A stretch of DNA of 49,954 nt from an uncultured Verrucomicrobiota bacterium (GTDB lineage: Bacteria > Verrucomicrobiota > Verrucomicrobiia > Verrucomicrobiales > Verrucomicrobiaceae). Shown here one piece after another: positions 36,061 through 44,344 of this stretch. Both the position numbers and the translations under genes were made by a program. Under the pieces are notes generated by a model that was not told where the DNA came from, searched no databases, and saw only the letters and a list, made by a program, of their open reading frames with translations. The stretch is from contig CAINGK010000027.1 of the NCBI GenBank assembly GCA_903848465.1, positions 1-49,954 of the forward strand. Reading direction: 5' to 3'. Each line of letters starts with the position of its first letter. The stretch's first letter is position 1.

Positions 36061-37251
36061 ATGTCGTTGTTTCAGGAGAATGATCAAACCGTGGATTGGG
36101 GCCGCAAAGGCTCGCAAGCGGTGGTGACGCTGGCGTGTCTGTTTGTCGTGCTAACCGGCATGAAGATCGCCGCCAATGTGCTGGTGCCCATCGTCTATGC
36201 CTTCTTCCTCGCCGTGCTGAGCTACCCGATGGTGCGCTGGCTGCGGCGGCACAGGGTTCCTGCTGGTATGGCTCTGGGCATCACCATGCTGGTGAATCTG
36301 GGAGCTCTTGCGGGCATGGTCACCGTGGGCGTGCGCCTTCTCATCAGCTTCTGGGCGGACCTGCCGCGCTATCTGCGCGGTCTCCAGCAGTATTCAAATG
36401 ACGCAGCAGCATGGCTCGAAGCAAACGGTGTCGCCGGTGCCAAGGGCACGGTCAGCGGCCTGTTCGACTGGAACAACCTCATCGGCTGGGCCACCCAGCA
36501 GGATGTCATGAGCAATCTCGGCTCCTTTGGGATCAGCACCTTCGGCACCCTGGCGACATTTCTCGCGAGCCTGATCATGGTGATCATCGTCATGATGTTC
36601 ATCCTGATGGAAGCTCAAGGCACGCAAAGCCGGCTCCAGGCCGTGCATCTGTCCGGTGGGCCTGATCTCAGCGGCTTGATGCGCAGCGCGGACGACATCC
36701 AGAAATATCTGGGCGTCAAAACACTCATCAGCGCGCTGACGGGCTTGATGGCTGGCTTCTGGTGCTGGTTCTTCGACCTCCACTACCCGCTGCTGTGGGC
36801 GCTGCTGGCGTTTTTGTTCAACTACATCCCCGCCGTGGGCAGCACGGCGGCCTCCGTTCCAGCCATTGTGGAGGCGCTGGTGCAGCACGGTCCCGCCACC
36901 GCCATCTTCGTCGCCATCGGCTACGGCGGCATCAATTTTTTCCTCGATAACTTCGTGCAGCCCACCATGCTCGGCAATCGCTTCGGCATCTCGCCGCTGG
37001 TGGTCATTCTCTCCGTCATCTTCTGGGGCTGGCTCTGGGGCCCGCTGGGCATGTTCCTAGCCGTACCGCTCACCATGGTGCTCAAGGTCCTGCTCGACAA
37101 CAACGCCGAATTCCAGTGGATCTCCGTCGCCATGGCCAAGAAGAAAATCCGCCACGGCGAAGTGGAGGTAGCAGGCTATGATCTGCAAATGAACGAGGAC
37201 GAAACGATCGGCAGCGGCGCAAGCACGGAGACTCCGGGGCGGGAGAAGTAA
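36061..37251 (+). CDS. AI-2E family membrane transporter
   Basis: The protein has 396 residues from the ATG at 36061. Several membrane helices flank the family core: helices near ACLFVVLTGMKIAANVLVPIVYAFFLAVLSYPMVRWL, FLASLIMVIIVMMFILMEAQG, and the C-terminal INFFLDNFVQPTMLGNRFGISPLVVILSVIFWGWLWGPLGMFLAVP. The family includes TqsA/PerM proteins; substrates range from signalling molecules to sodium. The exact substrate cannot be told from sequence. Confidence 0.9.
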   Translation: MSLFQENDQTVDWGRKGSQAVVTLACLFVVLTGMKIAANVLVPIVYAFFLAVLSYPMVRWLRRHRVPAGMALGITMLVNLGALAGMVTVGVRLLISFWADLPRYLRGLQQYSNDAAAWLEANGVAGAKGTVSGLFDWNNLIGWATQQDVMSNLGSFGISTFGTLATFLASLIMVIIVMMFILMEAQGTQSRLQAVHLSGGPDLSGLMRSADDIQKYLGVKTLISALTGLMAGFWCWFFDLHYPLLWALLAFLFNYIPAVGSTAASVPAIVEALVQHGPATAIFVAIGYGGINFFLDNFVQPTMLGNRFGISPLVVILSVIFWGWLWGPLGMFLAVPLTMVLKVLLDNNAEFQWISVAMAKKKIRHGEVEVAGYDLQMNEDETIGSGASTETPGREK

Positions 37252-37286
37252 GGCAGATTTCAGTAATGTTCCTGTCTGGATGCACC

Positions 37287-37312
37287 TTGACCACCGTGGT
37301 GCTGCGGATAAT
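37287..37312 (+). promoter_or_regulatory. Candidate promoter and operator of the first TA module
   Basis: TTGACC (37287-37292) and GATAAT (37307-37312) stand 14 bases apart, shorter than ideal. A perfect 11-base inverted repeat ACCAC-C-GTGGT (37290-37300) overlaps the -35 element. The antitoxin ATG is at 37321, so the transcript would have almost no leader. The inverted repeat is a likely autoregulation site for the antitoxin. Confidence 0.35.
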
Positions 37313-37320
37313 TTCCACCC

Positions 37321-37533
37321 ATGCCTGTCGCCAAACATTCTCTCAGTTTTCGTGCTTTGAAATTGCCGGCCAAAAAGCGCATGCGTCTGGCCACACTGTT
37401 GTTGGAGAGCATGGATCATGAGCAGGGTGCCGATCCCTCTCTGCTGGCGGAATTGAAACAGCGCGCGGCAGACCTGCGCAACGGCAGTGTGAAGGGTCTC
37501 TCCACCGAGCAGGCGTATGGCTTCTCGCTATGA
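37321..37533 (+). CDS. Addiction module antitoxin (Unstab_antitox-like)
   Basis: The protein has 70 residues. The middle LSFRALKLPAKKRMRLATLLLESM fits the short helical antitoxin family of TIGR02574/PF09720 type. It ends GLSTEQAYGFSL and overlaps the start of the toxin gene by 17 bases, a strongly coupled antitoxin-first order. It should bind and neutralise the RelE/ParE toxin and repress the promoter. Confidence 0.8.
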   Translation: MPVAKHSLSFRALKLPAKKRMRLATLLLESMDHEQGADPSLLAELKQRAADLRNGSVKGLSTEQAYGFSL

Positions 37534-37849
37534 GTTGATCCATCATCCTGCAGCAGCAACGGATTATGCTGCAGCCCGCGAGTACTTTGAAGACATTGAC
37601 CCTGCCCTCGCGAAAATCTTTCAGACCGACTTCCGATCTGCGCTGCAAGGCATCGCCTCGGGCCGTCTCGTGAGCCACCTTTATGCCAGAGGGCATTCCA
37701 TTCGCTGGGTGAAGCTGCGACGTTTCTCCTACAAAGTGTACTTTGAAGCAGCGGATGAGAAGGTGCGGTTCGTTTTAGGCGTCATCAGTGGCAAACGACA
37801 TCCGACTCGCATCCGGCTGCTGCTTTCACGCCGTCGAAAAAAGCAGTGA
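37517..37849 (+). CDS. RelE/ParE-family toxin
   Basis: The protein has 110 residues. It starts MASRYELIHHPAAATDYAAAREYFEDIDPALAKIFQTDF and ends with the basic strand FSYKVYFEAADEKVRFVLGVISGKRHPTRI, the typical RelE/ParE core. Target (ribosome-bound mRNA or gyrase) cannot be told. It partners with the overlapping upstream antitoxin. The stop lies 182 bases before the clpB start, so toxin and chaperone might be co-expressed. Confidence 0.82.
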   Translation: MASRYELIHHPAAATDYAAAREYFEDIDPALAKIFQTDFRSALQGIASGRLVSHLYARGHSIRWVKLRRFSYKVYFEAADEKVRFVLGVISGKRHPTRIRLLLSRRRKKQ

Positions 37850-38031
37850 CTCACAGCAGCACATCTGTGCCACTTCGGCCATTCACTGTGCCAGTGCTGC
37901 ACTCGATCTCGCGCCAGTTAAAGGCCACAAGCAAGCCCCAACCTCGACAAATCAAGCGTAGCAGCCCATGCCAAGGCTGTGGCATGGTTCCAGCAAGAGA
38001 GTCAGAGAAACAACCCCTTCTCCCACCAACC

Positions 38032-40617
38032 ATGTCCCCCGAAAAATTCACCGTTAAACTCCAAGAGGCTTTCAATGCTTCCCAATCCATCGCCACCCGG
38101 CATGGACATCAGGAACTGAAGCCCTCGCATCTCATCCTCGCCCTGCTTGAGCAGGAAGGCGGCATCGCCACGCCTCTATTTGAAAAGGCTGCGGTGAATC
38201 CCGAGGCGGCGCAAAGCCTGAAAGCCAGCGTCGAAGCCCTGCTCGCCCGCCAGCCCAAGGTCAGCGGCGGCACGAGCGGCCTGCATCTCTCCAATGAAAT
38301 GCGCGAGCTCATGACCAAGGCTGAGGACGAGCAGAAAAAGCTCAAGGACGAATACCTCCGCGTCGAGCACGTCATCCTCGCCCTCTTCAAAACCAAGACC
38401 GAGCTCTCCGATCCGCTGAAGCAGGCAGGCCTCACCTACGACACCGTTTCCAAAGCCCTCACCGCCGTGCGCGGTAGCCAACGTGTGGTGGATCAGGACC
38501 CGGAAGGCAAATACCAGACGCTGGAAAAATACGGCACAGACCTCACCGCACGCGCCAAGCAGGGCAAGATCGATCCCGTCATCGGCCGCGATGAAGAAAT
38601 CCGCCGCGTCATGCAGGTGCTCAGCCGTCGCACCAAGAACAACCCCGTGCTCATCGGCGAGCCCGGCGTCGGCAAGACCGCCATCGCTGAAGGTCTCGCA
38701 CGCCGCATCGTGGCGGGCGACGTGCCCGATTCACTCAAAGGCAAGAAACTCATCAGCATGGACCTCGGCGGCATGATGGCCGGAGCGAAGTTCCGTGGCG
38801 AGTTCGAGGAGCGCCTCAAAGCCTTCCTCAAAGAAGTCACCTCTAGCAATGGAGAAATCATTCTCTTTATCGACGAACTCCACACCATCGTCGGCGCTGG
38901 CAAAGGCGAAGGTGCCATGGATGCGGGCAATCTGCTCAAGCCCCAGCTCGCCCGTGGTGAGCTGCGCTGCATCGGCGCGACCACGCTCGACGAGTACCGC
39001 AAATACATCGAAAAAGACCCTGCACTGGAGCGCCGCTTCCAGCCGGTGAAAGTCGGCGAACCCAGCTTGGAGGACACCATCGCCATCCTGCGCGGTTTGA
39101 AAGAGCGCTATGAAGTCCACCACGGCGTGCGCATTCAAGACGGGGCCATCATTGCCGCCGCCACCCTGAGCAATCGCTACATCACCGACCGCTTCCTGCC
39201 GGATAAGGCCATCGACCTCGTGGACGAAGCCGCCAGCCGCATCAAGATCGAGCTCGACTCCATGCCCACGGAGATCGACGTCCTCGAACGCCAGGTCATG
39301 CAGGGCGAGATGGAACGCCAGGCCCTGAAAAAGGAAAAGGACGCCGCCTCCAAAGCCCGCCTCGTCAAACTCGACAAAGAGATCGCCGATCTCAAAGAAA
39401 GCTCCTCCGCGCTGAAAGCGCAGTGGATGAAGGAGAAGGAATCCGTCGATGCCGGACGCAAGGTGAAGGAGGAGATCGACCGCCTGCGCACCGAACAAGA
39501 ACAAGCCCAGCGCCGTGGCGACTTCGGTCGCGCCGGAGAGATTCAATACGGCCTCATCCCCGATCTCGAAAAGAAACTCAGCGCCGCCCCCGTCGAAGCT
39601 TCCCAGCCCCGTGCCGCACATGCCCTGCTGCGTGAAGAAGTCACCGAGGACGACATCGCCCGCGTCGTTGCCAACTGGACCGGCATCCCCGTCTCACGCC
39701 TCCAGGAAGGCGAACGCTCCAAGCTCGTGAAGATGGAGGAACGCCTCAGCCAGCGCGTCATAGGTCAGAAGGACGCCATCCACGCCGTCAGCAATGCCGT
39801 GCGCCGTGCGCGTGCCGGCATTCAGGATGAGAACCGCCCCATCGGCAGCTTCCTCTTCCTCGGCCCCACCGGCGTCGGCAAGACCGAGCTCTGCAAAGCC
39901 CTCGCCGAATTCCTCTTCGATGACGACACCGCCATGACCCGCATCGACATGAGCGAATACATGGAGAAGCACAGCGTCAGCCGCCTCATCGGCGCGCCTC
40001 CCGGCTACGTCGGTTACGAAGAAGGCGGCCAGCTCAGCGAAACCGTCCGCCGCCGCCCCTACAGCGTCGTGCTCTTCGATGAAGTCGAAAAAGCCCACCC
40101 CGATGTCTTCAATGTGCTGCTCCAAGTCCTCGATGACGGCCGCATCACCGACGGCCAGGGCCGCACGGTCGATTTCAAAAACACGGTCCTCATCATGACC
40201 AGCAACATCGGCAGCAACGCCATTCAGGACGTCAGCAATCCTGAGCAGCGCGATGCCCTCGTGCGCGACAGCCTCAAGCAGTTCTTCCGCCCCGAGTTCC
40301 TCAACCGCATCGACGAGATCGTCATCTTCGACCGCCTCGACGCCGAGCAGCTCGATCAGATCGTCAAGATCCAGCTCCAGCGCGTCATCGACCGCCTCGC
40401 CAAGCAGAACATCCACCTCACCGTCACCGACGACACCACTCGCTACCTCGCCGACGCCGGCTTCGATCCCGTCTTCGGCGCCCGCCCCCTCAAACGCGCC
40501 ATCCAAAAACACCTTCTCGATCCACTGAGCCTCGCCGTCCTCGAAGGCGGCTTCAAAGACGGCGATCACATCACCGCCGTGATGAAGAATGGAAAGCCGG
40601 TGTTTGAGAAGAAGTGA
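38032..40617 (+). CDS. clpB: ClpB disaggregase chaperone
   Basis: The protein has 861 residues, the usual length, from the ATG at 38032 ([20 protein letters not shown]); the longer open frame upstream looks non-coding. Order: Clp N-domain pair; first AAA with Walker A GEPGVGKT at 209-216; coiled-coil middle domain ([16 protein letters not shown] and on); second AAA with GPTGVGKT at 611-618; C-terminal domain. It dissolves protein aggregates with DnaK in the cytoplasm. The last 228 bases occur again 910 bases downstream, and toxin-antitoxin modules lie on both sides. Confidence 0.96.
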   Translation: MSPEKFTVKLQEAFNASQSIATRHGHQELKPSHLILALLEQEGGIATPLFEKAAVNPEAAQSLKASVEALLARQPKVSGGTSGLHLSNEMRELMTKAEDEQKKLKDEYLRVEHVILALFKTKTELSDPLKQAGLTYDTVSKALTAVRGSQRVVDQDPEGKYQTLEKYGTDLTARAKQGKIDPVIGRDEEIRRVMQVLSRRTKNNPVLIGEPGVGKTAIAEGLARRIVAGDVPDSLKGKKLISMDLGGMMAGAKFRGEFEERLKAFLKEVTSSNGEIILFIDELHTIVGAGKGEGAMDAGNLLKPQLARGELRCIGATTLDEYRKYIEKDPALERRFQPVKVGEPSLEDTIAILRGLKERYEVHHGVRIQDGAIIAAATLSNRYITDRFLPDKAIDLVDEAASRIKIELDSMPTEIDVLERQVMQGEMERQALKKEKDAASKARLVKLDKEIADLKESSSALKAQWMKEKESVDAGRKVKEEIDRLRTEQEQAQRRGDFGRAGEIQYGLIPDLEKKLSAAPVEASQPRAAHALLREEVTEDDIARVVANWTGIPVSRLQEGERSKLVKMEERLSQRVIGQKDAIHAVSNAVRRARAGIQDENRPIGSFLFLGPTGVGKTELCKALAEFLFDDDTAMTRIDMSEYMEKHSVSRLIGAPPGYVGYEEGGQLSETVRRRPYSVVLFDEVEKAHPDVFNVLLQVLDDGRITDGQGRTVDFKNTVLIMTSNIGSNAIQDVSNPEQRDALVRDSLKQFFRPEFLNRIDEIVIFDRLDAEQLDQIVKIQLQRVIDRLAKQNIHLTVTDDTTRYLADAGFDPVFGARPLKRAIQKHLLDPLSLAVLEGGFKDGDHITAVMKNGKPVFEKK
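40390..40617 (+). repeat. Direct repeat copy 1: clpB 3' end
   Basis: The last 228 bases of clpB, ending TGA. They match 41300-41527 with about 20 differences, nearly all at codon third positions, and the first 90 bases carry only two differences. Confidence 0.93.
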
Positions 40618-40628
40618 ATCCCCTTTGC

Positions 40629-40919
40629 TCAGGCATGCAGTGCCTCTAACACCGCCTTCGGCTGCTGCTCGACGACGATAAGCAGGGCCTTTGCGGGCCC
40701 ACGTGGTTCCCGGCGTCCCTGCTCCCAGTTTTGCAAGGTTCGCACGCTCACGCCGATCATCCGGGCAAACGCGGTCTGCGTGAGGTCGATGCGCTCCCTC
40801 AGGCCGCGAACATCGGTCCGGCGGCGTGTGGTTCGGCGGTGTGGCACCTTGTCTCCACGCATGATCGCGCCCATCTGGTGGACGCTCTCGACGAGTTTCT
40901 GGAAATCTTCATCTCTCAT
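40629..40919 (-). CDS. HTH antitoxin (NadS/HigA-like)
   Basis: The protein has 96 residues from the ATG at 40919 (MRDEDFQKLVESVHQMGAIM). A Cro/C1-type helix-turn-helix is visible: LRERIDLTQTAFARMIGVSVRTLQNWEQGRREPRGPAKALL. The N-terminal MGAIMRGDKVPHRRTTRRRTDVRG fits the NadS-type antitoxin family. It is downstream of the toxin and overlaps its end by 11 bases, the toxin-first order of HigBA. It should neutralise the toxin and repress the shared promoter. It lies 11 bases from the clpB stop, on the opposite strand. Confidence 0.85.
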   Translation of the reverse strand: MRDEDFQKLVESVHQMGAIMRGDKVPHRRTTRRRTDVRGLRERIDLTQTAFARMIGVSVRTLQNWEQGRREPRGPAKALLIVVEQQPKAVLEALHA

Positions 40920-41235
40920 GGGTGTAGTGCTCAATCAGTTGTTTCAACAGCTTCACCTGCTCCGCGCTCAGATCCTCCTGCCGGTTCTTGCGATAGGCAA
41001 AGAGCATGTAAGCCGTCTGCCGGTGATAAAGGTAATAGATCACTCGAATTCCCCCTCTCTTGCCCGATCCTGCCACCGACCACCGCAGCTTTCGCAGACC
41101 ACCCGAGCCTCGAATGAGATCGCCAGCTTCAGGCTGCTCAAGCAATGCCAACTGAAGCAGGTGATGCTCATCCTCGCTCAGGAGGTCATCAATCTGGTCG
41201 GAGTAGATGGGGGACTCGATAAAAGTGAGGTTCAT
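40909..41235 (-). CDS. RelE/HigB-like toxin
   Basis: The protein has 108 residues from the ATG at 41235 (MNLTFIESPIYSDQIDDLL). The core GSGGLRKLRWSVAGSGKRGGIRVIYYLYHRQTAYMLFAYRKNRQEDL is the strand pattern of RelE/HigB toxins, with Arg and Lys residues expected to act on mRNA at the ribosome. The C-terminus is helical (SAEQVKLLKQLIEHYTHER). It begins 64 bases from the second clpB 3' copy. Confidence 0.85.
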   Translation of the reverse strand: MNLTFIESPIYSDQIDDLLSEDEHHLLQLALLEQPEAGDLIRGSGGLRKLRWSVAGSGKRGGIRVIYYLYHRQTAYMLFAYRKNRQEDLSAEQVKLLKQLIEHYTHER

Positions 41236-41252
41236 CCAGGACACCCACAGAT

Positions 41253-41276
41253 ACGCCATTGGCGTTGTTCCGCAAC
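41253..41276 (-). promoter_or_regulatory. Inverted repeats upstream of the HigB-like toxin
   Basis: ACGCC-ATT-GGCGT (41253-41265) and GTTG-TTCCG-CAAC (41264-41276) lie 18 to 41 bases before the toxin ATG. They are plausible operators for the HTH antitoxin. A further GGCC-TTTT-GGCC sits at the junction with the clpB copy (41287-41298). Confidence 0.4.
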
Positions 41277-41299
41277 GCAGCATTTAGGCCTTTTGGCCA

Positions 41300-41527
41300 G
41301 ACCGCCTCGCCAAGCAGAACATCCACCTCACCGTCACCGACGACACCACCCGCTACCTCGCCGACGCCGGCTTCGATCCCGTCTTCGGTGCCCGCCCCCT
41401 CAAACGCGCGATCCAGAAGCACCTGCTTGATCCGCTCTCCCTCGCCGTCCTCGAAGGCGGCTTCAAGGATGGCGATCACATCATCGCTGTGATGAAAGAC
41501 GGGAAGCCGGTGTTTGAGAAGAAGTAA
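41300..41527 (+). pseudogene. Second copy of the clpB 3' end
   Basis: This copies clpB codons from [15 protein letters not shown] to the stop (TAA here, TGA in clpB). The reading frame is intact but has no start: a TAG lies five codons upstream. There are about 20 base differences over 228 (roughly 91% identity) but only two amino-acid changes (Thr to Ile in HITAV; Asn to Asp in KNGKP). Most differences lie after the first 90 bases. This fits a piece of a related, once-functional clpB rather than a recent copy of this one. Confidence 0.9.
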
Positions 41528-41549
41528 TGCACATTTCACGCCCCGAACC

Positions 41550-41576
41550 CCACACAGAGGCCCGTAAACTGTGTGG
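41550..41576. terminator. 8-bp inverted repeat after the clpB copy
   Basis: CCACACAG (41550-41557) and CTGTGTGG (41569-41576) pair perfectly around an 11-base loop. There is no T-run. It could be a terminator or part of a recombination site. The remaining bases to 41734 hold nothing recognised. Confidence 0.35.
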
Positions 41577-41734
41577 TCCTATCTGGCACCTTACTTTTGG
41601 TCGAACGAAGCTGTCGAATTTCACCCCCATCTCCCAAAATCCAGTTTGGATCTTGACTGCTGCATCTGGATGATTCCGCACTGTGGTTTAAGATCGGATA
41701 TAGAGGTTACGGATTGCATTCAAGAAGTTATCAT

Positions 41735-42817
41735 TCATCCAAGAATGTGTGGCACCTCAGCGATTCCCAACGCGAGCTTTGTTTCAGTTTCCAGACGAGG
41801 CATCGAACGCCATATCCATTCGATCAAATCATCGCCATCTAGAACGGTGATCGCTTTACCTCGTGCGCTTTCCTTTGTTTCTTCGGCGATTTGACCGCTT
41901 GTTATGAGCACCAATTGATGGTTGTCATATGCGCTGGCCTTTTGACTATTGGCGATTTCTTCGAGCTGTTTGATGCCCCAATCAGAGGTCATTCCATTGT
42001 GATGCTTTATCTGCACGAGATACTGCTGCATCCCGCTCGGCGAAAGTCGGTCATACTTCGACGTTTCAATATCTGCATCAGCATGTGATGCTCGGAACAG
42101 ATTTTTTGCCAAGATGTAGGGCTTTTCATAGCCATCAATTCGCAACAACTCTTGTACAAGATTTTCCAACCCCCTTCCTCCACTCGGCAAATTTGTCCGC
42201 CCATTACGGATGTTGCTCAAAAGTTGACGTTTACATTCCACTTCAATTTCCTGGGCGCGACGATCAATGTCGTCTTTGTAGTCATGAGCTATCCCCGCCT
42301 GCAAATTAGCAAAAATCTTCTCGATTTCCGTGCTGAATCCGAACAAATCTGTCAAGCTGGTCCGGACCTTGAGCCGAGTCTGAAGACCTTCTGAAATTAG
42401 ATGCCTTGGAACAAGCAGAACCTCACCATGTTCGTCCATCGGAAACTTAACTCTTTGTTGGTTCTTGCCGTTTTCGGGAGCCTTCTCATCGTAAACCTCC
42501 TCGCCTGTGGCTAGGCCGATAACGATGCTCCCATGATAAGGAACCACGATGAGGTCGCCTTTTTTAATGGCTTTAAATCGACGGACTGCATTGCCGTATC
42601 GACCAATGGATGGCCCGATATAGTTGATAATTGCCTCAGCATCTTTGAAATTGGTGAAACGCACCTGATCCCATCCATAACCAACCACATTATTTTTGAG
42701 CGGTATGCTGCGGTTAGAACGAAACAAGTAATAACGCCTGGTCGTGTCTAATATCGGGGCGATTGTTTCGGCCTGAGTTGGATTTTCTTCCATGAGTCGT
42801 ATTTGTGTAATGGTCAC
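41735..42817 (-). CDS. Mrr-like restriction endonuclease with N-terminal PUA/EVE-like domain
   Basis: The protein has 360 residues from a GTG at 42817, chosen because it overlaps the upstream stop as GTGA; an ATG at 42793 is the alternative. The C-terminal half is an Mrr-type catalytic domain: Glu218 in GLENLVQELLRIDGYE, Asp247 or Asp249 in ASHADADI, and Gln269-Ile-Lys271 in YLVQIKHHNG. These are the PD-(D/E)xK residues in QxK form. The first 110 residues (YYLFRSNRSIPLKNN and IKKGDLIVVPYHGSIVIG) look like a PUA/EVE-like fold that could read modified bases. Likely a modification-dependent nuclease; the fold call for the N-terminus is inference. Local DNA is AT-richer than its neighbours, which suggests transfer. 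Confidence 0.8.
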   Translation of the reverse strand: MTITQIRLMEENPTQAETIAPILDTTRRYYLFRSNRSIPLKNNVVGYGWDQVRFTNFKDAEAIINYIGPSIGRYGNAVRRFKAIKKGDLIVVPYHGSIVIGLATGEEVYDEKAPENGKNQQRVKFPMDEHGEVLLVPRHLISEGLQTRLKVRTSLTDLFGFSTEIEKIFANLQAGIAHDYKDDIDRRAQEIEVECKRQLLSNIRNGRTNLPSGGRGLENLVQELLRIDGYEKPYILAKNLFRASHADADIETSKYDRLSPSGMQQYLVQIKHHNGMTSDWGIKQLEEIANSQKASAYDNHQLVLITSGQIAEETKESARGKAITVLDGDDLIEWIWRSMPRLETETKLALGIAEVPHILG

Positions 42818-43119
42818 TTGCTGCGTTGACTGATCTTTTTGCAGTCCCGGTCATATGTCTTGAGCCATGAACCCTCTTCGGTGATGAAGGTATTGCCTGA
42901 TGCACTGCGAACTTTGACGTTGCTGCCAGCGCTCATTTGGGCAATACGTTTGCAATCCTCGTCGTAGGTTTTGATCCATGAACCCTCAAGAGTGACGAAA
43001 AAGTCAGCGGCAATGCCGACAATCTCAATCTTGTTGCATGGCATGCGGGAAATGATTTTGCTCTTTTCATCATAGACTTTGATCCATGATCCTTCTGTTT
43101 CGACGGTAGCGATTGGCAT
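42814..43119 (-). CDS. Small protein of three EGSW repeats, coupled to the nuclease
   Basis: The protein has 101 residues, made almost wholly of three units starting at residues 9, 45 and 82: EGSWIKVYDEKSKIISRM, EGSWIKTYDEDCKRIAQM and EGSWLKTYDRDCKKISQR. The period is 36-37 residues. There is no signal peptide or membrane segment. The repeat resembles single blades of a beta-propeller or a small beta-sheet module. The stop overlaps the nuclease start as GTGA. A role as regulator, sensor or inhibitor of the nuclease follows from position only. Confidence 0.75.
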   Translation of the reverse strand: MPIATVETEGSWIKVYDEKSKIISRMPCNKIEIVGIAADFFVTLEGSWIKTYDEDCKRIAQMSAGSNVKVRSASGNTFITEEGSWLKTYDRDCKKISQRSK

Positions 43120-43617
43120 AGTGGTTATCTTGAATTGGTGACTGCCTTAATGGTTGAATGTACAGCATCGACGCGAGGCGCTATTGCGTCAATTCGCTAA
43201 TAATACGGGAATAACTTTTTTTATACGTAAAAATACATGGGTCCTCTTAAGGCTTAATAACGTCCAAAAACACCATTTGGGGTCAATGCGCTGACTTTAC
43301 GCGTCTGTGACTCGCTCAAACGACTCGAACTTCCAATTTATAGTGAGGCAATCCGAACCTCACTCCTTCGACGCTATCTCAAACGCCACGCGTTTCTCCG
43401 TGTCCACAAGCGTGGAGTTTCCTTTCGCGGGCCTCCCCATCAGCGTCTCGTTAGCGTCCTATAAACGGTTCAAATTTTGATTTTTCTCCAACGTCTTCGG
43501 GTGCTTCCCCGCCGCCTTCCACATCTGCGAGAATTAAGGAGAGGGATGCGAAGCCCCAACTACGGCAGGGCACTTGGCAAGGCCTCTCCTTGGCTGACCG
43601 GACAGGAGATGCCCCGC
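43120..43617. other. About 500 bp mostly without genes
   Basis: The left part is AT-rich and should hold the promoter of the repeat-protein/nuclease pair. On the minus strand a frame opens with ATG at 43524 (MWKAAGKHPKTLEKNQNLNR), meets TAG at 43461-43459, and stays open afterwards (DANETLMGRPAKGNSTLVDT) to TGA at 43360. A 7-bp inverted repeat AGTGAGG/CCTCACT lies at 43342-43364, overlapping that TGA. No intact gene or RNA was recognised. Confidence 0.5.
43568..43614 (-). terminator. Nested hairpin after the zeta-kinase gene
   Basis: GGGCA (43568-43572) pairs with TGCCC (43610-43614), and TCTCCT (43585-43590) with AGGAGA (43604-43609). It starts 4 bases after the stop of the zeta-like gene, so a transcription terminator or RNA-stability element is likely. 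Confidence 0.45.
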
Positions 43618-44337
43618 TCACTTCCTCCGCACTCTCTTCGGCTTCTCCGGCACCAGCGTCATCTGCGGCGTCACCTTGATGCCCATGCGCTTGTAGTAGT
43701 CGAGCATCTTCTCCGTTGCCACGCGGCCAGCTTCGAGCACTATTTTCGACATCTCCGACATTTCACTTTGCGGAGCTTCTTGGACTCTGGAGGAATTAAG
43801 CATGGCCTGGAGTTGGTCGATGGTGTGCGTTCTGTCGTCCGCAATTTTTTGCGGAGGCGGAGACTGATTGTCCCACAATCCCCACTCGTCGGCAAGTGGC
43901 ACGTAGTCCTCAATAAAATGCTTTTGGCTCCGCTCAAAGCGACGGCGAATGTCGCCCTCAGGCACATCATGCCCGCCCAGTTTCACCCGCAATGCCACGC
44001 GCCCGACCGCCTGATCCCCAGAACCAATGACAATGTAGTGCAGCAGGAAGCGATAGCCCTGGGCCTTCGCTTCCCGGATCATAGACACGTAGGTTCTGCC
44101 GCTGAGCGTGGACTCAATGGCAAAGCTAGCTTTGGCCGCGATCAATCCACGTGCCTCCTCAATGAGCAACCGCCCCGCCTTGAAGGCCGTTAGGCTTGGG
44201 TCCAGCGGTGAAAGGCCGCGTGCAATCTCATCCGCATTGAGAAACCGCATGAGGCCGAGGCGTGGCAGCAGTTCGCGGGCCAGCGTGGTTTTGCCTGCGC
44301 CATTGCAGCCACCGAGAATGCAGAGGGTAGGTGTCAT
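43618..44337 (-). CDS. Zeta-toxin-like kinase
   Basis: The protein has 239 residues from the ATG at 44337 (MTPTLCILGGCNGAGKTTLA). Walker A is GCNGAGKTT at 10-18. The stretch FLNADEIARGLSPLDP and FAIESTLSGRTYVSMI fits zeta-type kinases, which phosphorylate UDP-N-acetylglucosamine or another small substrate. GDIRRRFERSQKHFIEDYVPLADEWGLWDN follows as in the family. A basic tail (PEKPKRVRRK) ends it. No epsilon-type antitoxin is adjacent; the flavodoxin gene starts 7 bases upstream instead, so this may be a non-toxin housekeeping kinase. Confidence 0.82.
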   Translation of the reverse strand: MTPTLCILGGCNGAGKTTLARELLPRLGLMRFLNADEIARGLSPLDPSLTAFKAGRLLIEEARGLIAAKASFAIESTLSGRTYVSMIREAKAQGYRFLLHYIVIGSGDQAVGRVALRVKLGGHDVPEGDIRRRFERSQKHFIEDYVPLADEWGLWDNQSPPPQKIADDRTHTIDQLQAMLNSSRVQEAPQSEMSEMSKIVLEAGRVATEKMLDYYKRMGIKVTPQMTLVPEKPKRVRRK

Positions 44338-44344
44338 AAAATAA

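Noticed and set aside
37846..38031. 62-codon extension of clpB upstream of 38032
   Set aside because: The translation is unlike any Clp N-terminus; the ATG at 38032 gives the normal length and start.
40780..41492. Plus-strand frames overlapping the HigBA-like pair and second clpB copy
   Set aside because: They read the clpB copy out of frame and the toxin gene antisense.
42714..43119. The EGSW repeats as a CRISPR-like or DNA repeat array
   Set aside because: The similarity is at protein level with 36-37-residue period and only three units; the DNA is not a spaced identical repeat.
43342..43364. Inverted repeat as part of a tRNA gene
   Set aside because: No acceptor stem, T-loop or anticodon arm could be fitted around it.
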